Shown: positions 14,101 to 26,200 of the stretch, piece after piece | How positions within the stretch are numbered: the first letter of the stretch is position 1 | Layout of the letters: each line of letters opens with the position of its first letter | The notes under the pieces: model-generated | Seen by the model: only the letters and a program-made list of their open reading frames with translations | Told to the model about the DNA's origin: nothing | Databases searched by the model: none | Source of the DNA: Ricinus communis | Lineage: Eukaryota > Streptophyta > Magnoliopsida > Malpighiales > Euphorbiaceae | NCBI RefSeq assembly: GCF_019578655.1 | Contig: NC_063260.1 | Coordinates: forward strand, 20,332,723 to 20,396,722 | Length of the DNA: 64,000 nucleotides | Direction: 5' to 3' | Made by a program: the position numbers and the translations under genes

Positions 14101-14591
14101 TGAAGAAACAAAAGAAATAGCCGTCAAAAGTTAGACCTTTTAAAATTCAATGCCAATAATCAGAAAAACTCCAAAAATTCTAACCTCAACTAAAAACTTA
14201 AGACTTAAAAGAAAGTTGAAGAATTAAGGCAATTCTTAACTTTTTTTCCAAACGCCAAAAGTAAGCATTCTGAGCACAAGAGAAAAAAATTACTAACTCG
14301 AAAACTTTGCAAAACTCAGATCATAAAAGAGTTAGTTGGCAATAACAAATAACGTTACTGCCTCAGCTTAGACAACAAAAAAAAAAGGAATAACAATTAC
14401 TCACAAAATCCACAAGCTACGAAAGAATGGAGAGGGAAAAAAAAAAAAAACGCATTACTGTGGAAGTCACAAAAAGAAAAAATCAAGAACAAACAAAAAT
14501 AAGAAATGGGACTTTGAATATACTCATAAAAGCAGAGTTCAAACACAAACAAACCTATTACCTGAACTTTGTGTATCCTTTCATACTCCAT
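11142..14591 (-). CDS. Remorin with long N-terminal extension
   Basis: Membrane-associated plant protein of the remorin family, which sits on the inner face of the plasma membrane in nanodomains. Exons on the - strand: 14591-14562, 13997-13835, 13628-12954, 12265-11821, 11702-11621, 11348-11142; 1602 nt, giving 533 residues, in frame with GT..AG introns. The start codon gives MEYERIHKVQ; this 30-nt first exon joins in frame to TGMISPTKLRMKLLG. The N-terminal two thirds are polar and probably disordered, with Ser/Thr/Pro-rich stretches (SSIPSTPRRGAPAPTP). The last 160 or so residues form the Remorin_C coiled coil (AWASKEDQD, AAAWEEAEKSKHTARYKREE, KLEAEMRRIEARVEQMRA) and end in a Cys-containing tail (HYICCGWLS) of the kind that can be S-acylated. 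It lies tail to tail with ARF6, and Arabidopsis has a remorin (At1g30320) beside ARF6, supporting orthology. Confidence 0.93.
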
Positions 14592-14608
14592 TAGATAGAT
14601 CTTTCTGT

Positions 14609-14730
14609 CTCTCTAATAAAGAAGCAAAGAGAAAGGAAGCTACAAGCTTACGTCTCTCTCTCTCTCTCTTTAGCTTAACTAAATTTGGCTCTCTAATAAA
14701 GAAGCAAAGAGAAAGGAAGCTACAAGCTTA

Positions 14731-14768
<38 letters not shown>

Positions 14769-14770
14769 AT
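14609..14770 (-). repeat. 80-bp tandem duplication and GA repeat in the remorin leader
   Basis: A 44-bp sequence at 14609-14652 recurs at 14689-14732 (period 80 bp), each copy followed by a CT run on the + strand (GA on the coding strand). The second run, about 14733-14770, is the longer. The block begins 18 bp before the remorin start codon, so it probably lies in the 5' UTR or core promoter. GA-rich leaders of this kind are common in plants and can bind GAGA-type proteins. Confidence 0.85.
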
Positions 14771-17700
14771 CTCTCTCTGTGTCTCTGTTAAGAAAGAGCT
14801 GTTCTCTGTAGCAGGACAGGTCACAGGTGTGCAAAGAAAAGAACTGAGCTTGATTCCTGTTAATCAAAGAAAGATCCAACCTTTCTTTAGCTTCCCTTTC
14901 TCTTCACTACCCCACTTCGAACTCGCCACGTCACCATGGGTCAAAATTTCTATACATAAACAATCCTACCAAGAATGGTGGTCGGCGATTTTTTTTACCT
15001 TGACCAGCCGAGGAATTTCCGGTTTTCTAAAAGAAAGAAATGTGCTAATTACTGTTACACCTAGAAAGTTTATCATAACATGCACTTTAGCCACTTTTTA
15101 AGTAAAAAAGAAATTCAACTCCTCGACATGTATGTTTCTGATCTTAATAACTAAATGATATATAATTGATACTTAAATAATAAATATATGTTAATTATTT
15201 AATAATTAATCTAAATATATTTATATAAATATATTATCTTTGTGATGGATAGGAATTTTTTTAAAATTCTTTTATCATTGTTAAATGAAAAATGTTGAAG
15301 GAATTAAAGTTTTCGATAATACTAATATTGGTAATTTTTTTATATATCTAAAATTGGTAGAAGTATAAAAGAAAATATATCTGTGAATTGTTTTTCTTTT
15401 AAGAATGCGATATAATACTTAATATATGTGGTTCAGTGTACTTAACAAAATTAAATACAACGTTATAATACTTATAACTTTATTAATTTACTAGATTTTG
15501 TTGATTTTTTCTCTTTTTGACTTACATTTTTTATGTCATCTAAATACCACATTAATTAATGATACTATTAATAATACATTAATTTGTTAAGAAAAAATTA
15601 TCCGCTTAAAATTAAAAAGTAAATATAAAAATAATATTTTGTGATTTTACTAGTTTACTACTTTAAGAATATATATTTTTCAGATAAAAAAAGACATGAT
15701 TAAAAATTATAATAAATTTTTTTTAAAAATTTTAATTTATAAAAAATTAATTATTTTTATTTGAATTAGTCATCGTTATAATATTGTTCGTGTTTGAAAC
15801 GCGAGTTTAGAGCTTGATAGCTCTTATTTTTGTTATTTGGCCATTAAATTAATTAATAACCTTTAAATTTTAATTTGACGATCACAATATAAAATTATAA
15901 ATTGTTAAATTTTAAATTCATATTATAAATAATATAATAATGATAATTGATTAAATTGTTAAATCTTTCTATCAAAATGTTTTAATGGCTAGATTTTCTT
16001 ATCACAATTTATAATTATATTTTTTTTATCTAAAAAGATATACCTAAAATTATAAAATAATAAAAAATACAAATTATATACTTTTTTTCTAAAATTAAAT
16101 ATTAATGAAATCACCGACATTTTCTCAACTCTCCTTTTATATGTTTTAGGGATTGAAGTATATTTAAGCTTTAGATATTAGAGCTTATAGCAGAAGAGGC
16201 CTTTTTGTTTCTCCCAAAACGCCAAGTGTCATCACGAGATTTTTAATTCTTAAATTGCAAACATTATAGCATATATAATAGTAAAATATAACGGTATTTA
16301 ATATTATATTTAAAATGAACTTCTATATTTATTATTTGATACATTTAATATAGTACTCATCTATAAATAAAAGAAATTGATTAATAAATTTCCAACCAAT
16401 ATTAGAAGTAACTGATTAAAAAGAATAAAAGTAAGTTGCTGTAACAGTTCTTGAATTCAAACAAAGGCAAAGGGTAAAAATTGTGGGGAATGATTTAAAG
16501 GGAACAGTACAGAAATGATGGAAAAACAGTAAGAGTTCCCCCTTTGCTCTGTATAGTAAAGCTGTTGTTTTAAGTAAGTTTTGTTGTTGTCATTATCTTT
16601 TCATCAATCAGAAAATAGGTTACCAAAAATAAGTTATAATGGAATTTTCTTTATTTTTGTTTACGCTCTGTTTTCTTTGCTTTAATTGTCACTTCAGAAA
16701 CTAAAAGCCTTTTTGTTATTGGATTTCATGTTTGACTGTTTCGCTTTTGCATTATTGTCGCTTTGACCATTTCGATTTATTATTATTGTGTTATTTTCTT
16801 GTTAAATAACAATTTTAATATTAAGAAGTATTACTTGACAAGTTACTTTTTATTTAAATAATAACTATAGCTTTTATTATTCTTAATATTAATTTATACA
16901 AAAAATTCAACAATTTGTATTTATGTAGAACCGCAGCTTTCAACTAATAATTGTTTTAAAAAGAATCGACAATATAAACTTAAAACAGTGAGTTTTAGAT
17001 TTAATTACAAAACTCACAATTTTAAATCTAAATTAAAATCAATTATCCGAGTATGTTTGCTATATCCACCATCATGCAAGAACTAACACGTCTTCCACCT
17101 CCACCGCCACTCCCGCTCGTCATCATGCTCGCCATCCCCAAAGCTCATGTATCCAAATTAGAAAAAGAAAAAAGACAAAACAGAAACAAAACTTCACCAC
17201 AAAAAGAAGAAAGGAAACAACAAAAATTGTTTTCTTGCACAATAACGCCCATCAATTCAAAATTAAAATTTTGTTAAATCTCTAGCTATTACCAACTCTG
17301 TAATCAATTTTTGCGTTTTTTCTCAACAAAATTACAATTTTTTTTAAAAAAAATCTTTATATCTCTATTATTTCTTCATCAATCAAACTTTTTTGCATTA
17401 TTTAGCTCTTCATAATGAACAAAAATCTGCATCATCGCCGTTATCCTATATGTACTAACAGTAGATACTCACAGCTGCTGTAATCACAACAACTAAATAC
17501 TAAAAGAATTATCTTTGTCACTGTTATTGAAATTGAGATCAATATACCATAAAGAGAAGAGGAAGGTTCAAAAAGAGACGAAGCAGAATTAGTATATAAA
17601 ATTTGCATTCTTTATTATTTTTCTTGAGATCAATGAAGAAATAATCTATGATTTAGCCTAGATAATTTTATTTTAAGAATGTCATGAAATAAAAAGAATT

Positions 17701-20278
17701 AAGAAATTATTTTAAAATCTTAGATTTCAAATACAATAAAAGAAATAATAATACTTTATTTAAACATGGCAAAGCTAAAGAATATACATGATTTTGATAT
17801 CAAGAAATATGTTTATCGAGCTTATTAAGGAAAATATTAGTTTTTGGGTAAAAATATTCAATTTTCACAGATATTTTTGTTGCTAATTTAGTGATTTGGT
17901 TTTATTAATTTAGGTTAAATTTCAATTTATTAAAATTATGTAGTTGAAAATTTACATGATAAATTAACGCTAGAATTTTAGTTGACGGTGCAGTTTCTAA
18001 TTTAGAAAGAAGGAAGAATCTGTTTTGTGGAGGAGGGAGGAGAAAGATATGAAAAAGCTGTACTTTTGTTTTCTGAATTAAAATAATATAAGAGGGCGTA
18101 AATTGCAGAATTGCAAAGTACTCTCGCCCGTGTCCTCTGATCCATAATCAGACGTCAAAGTTAAAAACTATTCTGACATATTCTTACAAGTGGTTGAGAT
18201 TTTCCTCAAAAAATTGACTTACATTTGAATCTTCTATTTTGATTTTATTGGCTTCTTTCCTGTTTATTTCCTCACAGCATCTTTCATCTTCAACTAATAT
18301 TATTTTTTTTTTAGCTATAAATAAATAAAGAGAGACTCAAATTTAAGAATTTTATTTAAATTGATATAATCTATTATCAAGTATTTATATAAAAAAAAGA
18401 TAATTACACGTATAAATTGCTACAAACTTGACAAGTATCCCTTATTTATTAGTGACGGATAATGAAAAACCTATGCAAACTTAGGCTGAAAAGACAAAAG
18501 AATTTAGCCTAACAAAATGGAAAATTAGAAGCGATAATCACGCCTGTGTCTTTGCCTTCAATTTATGATATAAAAAGTAGACAGAAGAAAAACTATATAC
18601 ACATGAGAGCAGAAAATCAAAAAAGAGTTATTGAAAGGAATGTGATTAGAAAGAAATGAAAGTAGTTATTAGTCAAAGATACTGCTGAAAGAGAACATAA
18701 AATGAATTTTAAAATAAATCAGCTTTATTAATGATAATAAATGGGTTTGAAAGAGTGTCAGACTCTTCCTCCACAATGGTTTCAGAATTCTGTAATGTGA
18801 CCCTTTCCCTTTCCCTTGAACCAACCACCTACGCCCCCTATTCCCTTGGGAAGCTTTTACTATCACTCCATAAGGGCACCCTACTATTTTTTTAATTGCT
18901 CACCCTAATAATATTTTCTATTAAATTATAATAATTATTCAATTAATTTTTATTTTTATTTATTTTAAAATATGGTATTTTATTTAAACTCTTAATAATA
19001 ATAATAATAAAAAAAATATAAACAAATAAAATGTGATACTTTCAAAGAAAAGAAAAGAAATAAGTAAAATACTCTTAATGATTATTAGAATAATAAAACA
19101 CATAACTAAATATTATATTATTATAATAATATTATTAATAAAAGTATGTGCTAATTGCTTACACTATATGTAAGCGTTGATAGCATTGCTCTTAGAATAT
19201 TATATTTCACTTTTATAATTATAATTTAAAAAATAATATAATTAAAATTATAACATTATATTTAAATTTTTCCTGAGAAAATAAATTAATCGACACCTAT
19301 GCTTAAATATGATTTGAATGTAACAAATTATACAGAGAGCCGGTTAGTTTTACGTTTTTTTTTTTTTCATACCAAAACTATTTTTGTATTTTTTTTTAAT
19401 TATAACTTCTACGAAAATTGAAATCATGTTATTATAACTTTAAAATAGAACTGTTATTATACCCGAAATATTTAACTAAATAAACATTTTGAAACACAAA
19501 TTTGATAGGGTGAATGAAAAAATACCCTTGACACTATTAAGAAGTATTAGCTAACCCTTTAACAACATATATTCAAAGAGAGGTTAGATTTATTATTATT
19601 ATTGTTATTATGATATCAATTGTTAGGGTAAGTAGGCTTCCATAGATTGAGCAGGTTGAAGAGGAGGCAATTAATTTTGTTTGTCCTACAAACTTTCTTC
19701 CTCAAACGTTGCCAAGGCTGCTCAACCACTACTGGTACTTCTTTTTTTTAAAGCAAAAATCTGGAGACATGTGCGCCTATCTGAAGAATTTAGAATAAGG
19801 AGGATGTATTTGAATATAAAATAAGAGCTTTTAGATTTCCATTTCTAATGAGGATTGAGGAATCATAAAATTATCATCTCAAACAATATAAAAGAAAAAT
19901 AAGTGCTGTACAAGTATTATGCTGTATGATATGAACTTTTTCCTTAGGAAATATATGATAAAAGCTACACTTTTAAATTGTTACAAATAAATTATTGGAA
20001 GTTACAATTGCAAAGATTTTTTAAAGTATTTTCAGATATCTCAATTAGGGTGTAATTCATTAAAAAATCTATATAAATTTAAATAATACCATTTAAAAAA
20101 TATATACACTTTCATCTTATTTTACAGTAATAGGTCCATAATTGAACAAATAAATATTAAATTGTTGATTACAGGACTAAGTTTCAATTGTTAATTAAAT
20201 TTTCATGATAAATAAATCTTTATTATTAGGTAAAAATACATCAATGTTATTCTACTATTCTTGTTAATCGAACAAACT
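14771..20278. other. Intergenic, strongly AT-rich; no gene seen
   Basis: The first few hundred bases should contain the remorin promoter. Beyond that the DNA is dominated by A/T runs. A short open frame at 17053-17277 (MFAISTIMQELTRLPPPPPLPL) has no upstream support and its codons look like spacer DNA. No transposon ends could be paired with confidence. Confidence 0.55.
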
Positions 20279-23202
20279 TGTCACGACCCCATCCGTGGGC
20301 CCGTGACCAGCACTAGGGAATGGGTAGGCGTAAGGCCACCGAAACCCGTAGTAAGCCTGACACTCATTGACTTAAACAAATCTCATCTCATTTAATGTTA
20401 TTAAAGCCACAAATTATCTTAATAGCTACATTTTATATAATTTAATCGATCTGCCAGAAGAACTAGGCGAGACCCGAAACTCAGAAAATTTATAACTGAT
20501 ACATCTACTATTACTACTGCGGAGAATCTAAGATTTTAAAAATTAACATACCAAATCGAATACACCACCCGATGATGAAGGAGTCGGGTTACTGAATAAG
20601 AGTCGCGAGAGGACTAACAGTCACGAATCTGAAAAACAGTAAATGGAGACTGTCAGTCTCGAGAGTGAGTTAAAATCAAATAATCTGGGAACTATTGCAT
20701 TCTTCTCAGAAAACATAGATTGTTCAAATCAGTATATCAAACATGCACATAAATACCTTTCTTCACAGAAAAATATTGATCATTCGAATCAATATATCAA
20801 CCATGCACGTAAATACAATCCATATTATAATCATACCATAATAAATAAATAAATGAATAAATAAAAATATATTTCTACTTTTACGGGACGAGTGGCTCAG
20901 TAGAACCCTAACCCCAAATTCTAACGTACCATTTTGGCTCTCTTAATCCAATAAGATCATGCCCCCGAGAGCAAAGCTCGACCAGAGACCTTACTTCCAG
21001 TCTGGTCACTTAAGTATCCAAATAAGTCGGCGCCCCGAGAGCAATGCTCGACCAGGGACCTTACCTCCGGCAATTTACACAAATCAGCCCAGAGAGCCAT
21101 GCTCGACCGTGGCAAACCCATAAAAAAAATCCGATTACATGTCCATGATCATTCGCGTCCCGATGTAACCCATCAAAGGCATGTTCTACGAAAGCCACAT
21201 CCCCAAATTGAAATCATCACATATAATAAATATCATTGTATAATGAAATCATTCAACCATATCAAAATAACAATTAACAATTAAGAGTAAGACATCGGGC
21301 AACTCATGTGGAAAATCGATAATATTTGGTATTATCATAACATTACTATAATAATACTTATATTACCTTTAATAATGAATAATTCAAATTGAAATTATTT
21401 ATGTTGCGATACTAATAACCATATTAAGCACGAACTTTCAAAATAGCATATTAAAATCAAACTTAGCAATAGCGCAATGATTAAATGACTTTAACTCGCG
21501 ACCTCCTAGCTCACTCCGGTGCCTCGGTTGGAGCGAGCCGAACAGACAGATCATCTAATCACGGAAAACAATTTATCAAAACGTCAAACAATCGATCATT
21601 AATCCTAGGTCTAGACTCCGCAGGATCGACTGTCTAAGAATCTCGACTCAAGAGAATTCTCACCGAAATCCGGCAGAACCTCCCCTACAACACGAACATT
21701 ACCCCCCGTGAAAACGGGTCCAGGACTGCCGGAAAAACACTCCAAATATCCAACAATTTAAACAACGGAGTCGGGTCCCCAAACTTCACTATTTCCGACC
21801 GCCACACAAAGACAAAATACGAGGCAGACAAACTGACAGACAATTATTTTTGACTCACAAATATCATTAAATAATCAATATAACCCAATAGACACAAATT
21901 TAAAATCAAAGGATTTCCAAGATCAACGGCCAGAGAAAATTATCGAGACGCTCGGTCGACTCGCCTCCGGCCGCCGGAGTCCGATCGACGATCTGGACAC
22001 ACCATCGGACTCACAACGACGCGCTAATGACGATCCCTGCTTCCGTTTTTTGATCTGACACCCGATCATCCGGAGAGATTTGCGGACGATCTCGACTGTC
22101 GATTTGCAAACGGAGCCCGATCGCCACCAAACCGGTGCCATTTCGAAGCTTGAGCTGAGGAGAGTCGGGATACGTCCTCCGATCGTCCATCCTCCGCCGG
22201 AGCTCGCCGGAAAAATCAGAAAATACTGCCACCACTTCGCCGAACTCTCCTCCGGCCACTAAACCGACGCCGGCCAAAGGAAACTCTCCAAGGGAGCCGA
22301 TCGCCACCGAGATCGGCCGGAAAGGTAGGAAGCCATTTCCGCCGACGCCTGCCACCGCCTCCATCGCCACCATCGGGTGGCGTGCACTCCTTCCGACGCC
22401 AACGCCGCCTCTGGCCTCATCCACCATGGACGCCGACGCCCTCTCTCTCCTCCCTTTCTTCCTTTCCTTCTTTCTTTTCTCTCTCCCCGATTTTCTTTCC
22501 TTTCAATATCGACATTAGGCCCCCGAACTTTTCTTTATTACAATTTAGTCCCTCAACTTTCTTAATTACTTACAATTTCATCCTGCAGAATTTCAATTTA
22601 ATCCCTAAACTTCTTTTTAGCCTTTCAATTAAGCCCTTAACTATTTAATTTGGGCCAAAACCGAATTATTGAAAATACACAATTACATAAATACCCCTGA
22701 CCGACATATTTATTTACAAAAATACCAAACTCACAAATTTCCATTAAACCCTCATAAAAATAACATTATACTTTCAATCCTTATTCCAAAATAAATTTTC
22801 AATTAAATCCTACACACAATTAAATTAAATAATCAATTTCCAACTTAAAATTTAATACTACTAATCAATTATAATATCAGTTTTCTCAAAATTCTTTTAT
22901 AAAAACATCCCTTACAATTTCTATCATAATTTTCCAATATATAATTTTATTTATATAAATATGCATTTGGAGAAAATTTGAATAACTAAATAAAAATATA
23001 ATTTATTCCTCAAATAATTTATTTAATTAACTCCTTAAAAAGCAAACTAATTGGATAAGGAAAAAATAACTCATTTATTTGTCTAACATTAACATTCAAA
23101 ATTTGTATTTAAATCATTCCAATTAAACCGAATAAAAATAAAGCTAAAATTAACTTAAATAAAAACTCATTATTAAATATATAAAAAATTTCGGGTGTTA
23201 CA
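20279..23202. mobile_element. 2.9-kb TG...CA repeat, copy 1 (probable solo LTR)
   Basis: It starts TGTCACGACCCC and ends GGGTGTTACA, the TG...CA form of a long terminal repeat, and matches the copy at 49773-52693 over its whole length. Flanks AAACT (left) and CAACT (right) fit a worn 5-bp target duplication. There is no polymerase, integrase or protease frame, so it is either a solo LTR of a retrotransposon with very long LTRs or a non-autonomous unit. The inside is mosaic: a 5' part with hairpin repeats, a GC-rich block rich in CGCCGG at about 21950-22450, then a T/A-rich tail. Orientation and superfamily are not decided. Confidence 0.75.
20965..21112. repeat. Three imperfect repeats with a hairpin core inside the 2.9-kb element
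   Basis: The motif GAGAGCAATGCTCGACC occurs in variant form at about 20967, 21036 and 21091, roughly 55-70 bp apart, the first two followed by a GGGACCTTACCTCC-like segment. Each has the self-complementary core GAGCAATGCTC. The sister element carries the same set at about 50456, 50518 and 50575, so it belongs to the family rather than to one insertion. Confidence 0.75.
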
Positions 23203-26200
23203 CAACTATTGTAAGATGGAATAAATCAAAAGATATTTTAAGAAGAACACAAACTTTTATTGTATTATATCATTTTCATGATATGATTTTGGAAGGTATG
23301 AAGAATAATTATAAAAAGAATTTACACATAATTTTAAAAGAAAGACCTAAAAATCTATTGAACCCCCACAGAACATAGAGGGCCAAATTTATTCTCTGAA
23401 CAAACTTTCATCTCTAGGGTTGCAAAACTCAATGCCAAAAATTATAAGGAATACTGTTTTCTTTTTGTTAAAAAGAAGGAAGAAGCTTTATAGGATTCTA
23501 TAATCAATTTGCACCTTTGAGAAAGTAGTATTTTCTAATGATTTCAGGAATTTGTTTCATTCCAAGACTACATAATTCTGTCATATGGTCTCACAAGTTG
23601 CATCTTACTAATACATATAATCTTTTCCAGATTGTTGCCTATTTAAAACCATGTTTTATTCGTAAATATTGTTTTCTTTTTCCAGAAAAAGGAAAAGGAA
23701 TAGTTAGATAAATATATGAAGAGATAGTAATCTAAATCTGAACTCATCCAATCAAATAAAATTCTTCCAACAACAGAGACGAATCTCGTTAGACATGGGA
23801 CCATAACCTCCCAAACATTTAAAACATTTTTATTCATAATTTAATTTAATATTTCTAGTAATTCTTTTAATGAAATTCCATATTTAGCTCTCTTGAAAAC
23901 AAATAACGAGATTAGAATGGTATTGCTCTTGATATATGATCATTGATTCTATTTGTTAAACTTACAAATATTTAATTTCGTTCAACATACATATATATAT
24001 ATTCTTCAATGAAATTAAATACTATTGAAATTGATTTTTTCCGACAAATCAATTTTAAGAGTGTACTTTTTAAGGGTGTACTTCATATTGATTTTTTGAT
24101 GCATTTAAATAATATTTTAGAGTTGAATAATTAGACATCGTTTACCATGAAAAATGACACATTCCTTTATACCAACTAGAATAACTTTTTATAGGTGAAA
24201 ACATAAACCACCGAATCTCCTTGTAAGCAATCCATTTTAAAATTTACTAAACTTTTATAAAACTGAAATCAAATTGCAATAGTTTGAGTGACGAGTTAAA
24301 TCAAAATGTGGCTCTTTAGATAATTGAGTACTCAAGTTTTATAGTTTAAACAATAAATATTATTCAAGCTGAATGCTGACTTATTTAATTTTAACTGAAT
24401 ATGTCTAAAATTTAATTTGAAACTCCTAAATCTTTTGAGTTTAAATATTTTAAATATTTTTTTTAAGTGTCTTAAATATTTAAATACTTAATCAATAATA
24501 AAAAGAAGTTAAGTTTTTAACATGGAAGTCCATCTAATGTTGTATATTGCAGCTCAACCCTTGTCAAAAGATAACCATACTCACGTACATATGCTGATAA
24601 AGAAAGACAGAATCCAAGGAGTCTTTTCATTAATAAAATGACTGTTAATTTTTTAGGGCGATGCACCCAATGCCTTTACCTTTTAGTGGTAAAAAAATGC
24701 CTTATTTAATATTTTCAGAATCCACTTTGGGTGGAGACTATTTTTAATTTAATGTAAAAAATGCCTTATTTTTTTTTTTTTTTTTTTTTAAAGAGAAGCT
24801 TAACTTTAAATAGCATTATCCAAAAATTGTAACTCAAAGCCGGAGGCAAAAGGAAGAGGTCCCCCCCACCCCATTGTTAGTATAATTAAAAAAGCTTTGA
24901 TGGGGTCCTCTAGTTTAGAAATATAAAAAAAGGAAAACGGGAAATGGGGAGCAATTGTTTGTATAAAAGGGCTAGTAAAAAGAATTTCAGTGAATCGGAA
25001 GTTAAGATATTGAGGGTTGGTGTGTGTGTCCAAAAACATTCTTTATAATTTTATATACTAATATAATGTGAAACTATCATTAAATGGAATTTTGCGATGA
25101 GCCCTACTCACATGTATTGTCCCCTTGTCAGTGTTCAATGTCCTTTTGTTTGGATTTACATGAATGGTGTGGGTTGGGATTTTTGACCCACCATCTGGTT
25201 GGCTAACCCTGTTCCTTTCAAGTTTCAACCAAAATCAAAATATGAACGCATTGACTAGCCCACTTCTTTGACCACATTCCCCACATGGCAAGATTACACG
25301 GCGCCACCTAATTATTCTTCTTCTTTTCATTTTTAGTACAGCTTAATTTTTGACTTCCAACTATACTGACTCTCAGCTTCCCTTGTTGCCTTGTATGTAT
25401 GGAAATTGTTCCTCTTTCCTTTGGACAAAAAGCATTTATAACGCATTTCTAATAACTTCTCAGAATTGATTAGGAGTACTCATATATAATTTTAATTATA
25501 TAATTTCTTTTTAAATATTAAATTTGAGTGATCTGGAAATAAATATCTCTTATTTTATACAATTTAAAATAATAAAAAAAATAAATTATTATATTAGAAT
25601 CAAATATTTTCACTATTACTATCTATCTATTAATTTGAAACTTTTTGGTTAGCAGAAAAGTGTATTCTCTGAATCTAACAAGATCAATTCAGAGTTAAAA
25701 GTATCTTTATGATGCAAATGAAATTCCAATATCCTCATTCTCCTATTAAAGAAAAAAATAGTCCAGGTTGAGGTGGGAGGACTGAAAATAAAGGGGGCTG
25801 AAGTGGAGCTAAAAAAGGTTCCCTTTTCTTTGAATCTCAAAATGTTATCAGAAAGTACAACTTAGAGGGCATTGTCTCCAGTCTACCTCAAGAGGATGGT
25901 TAGGTATCTATCCTAAATACATATATTTGTCTCTTGTTTTGAACAAATTTGTCTCCATTCCATCGTGATCCTGGCAATATTTACAAAAGTTGTACCATTT
26001 TCCCTACTTAGATTCCTGCACCGCACATGCCCTCATCTTTCCCTCATTTCCTGTTTACAGCAACAAACCATGCAAACAGAAAAACCAAAAACGAAAAAAG
26101 AACAAACCCAGCGACTTAAAAAGTAATTAATTTATTTTGAGATTTTACTAATATCTAAATTAGTGAGTGAGTTGTGATTTTAATAAAGAATAATCTTCTT

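Noticed and set aside
17053..17277. Small Pro-rich frame (LPPPPPLPL)
   Set aside because: No splice partners, no recognised family, and it lies in AT-rich spacer.
21923..22427. Open frames in the GC-rich part of the 2.9-kb repeat as host genes
   Set aside because: They lie inside a repeat present twice in the window; no known domain. Reported only as a repeat feature.
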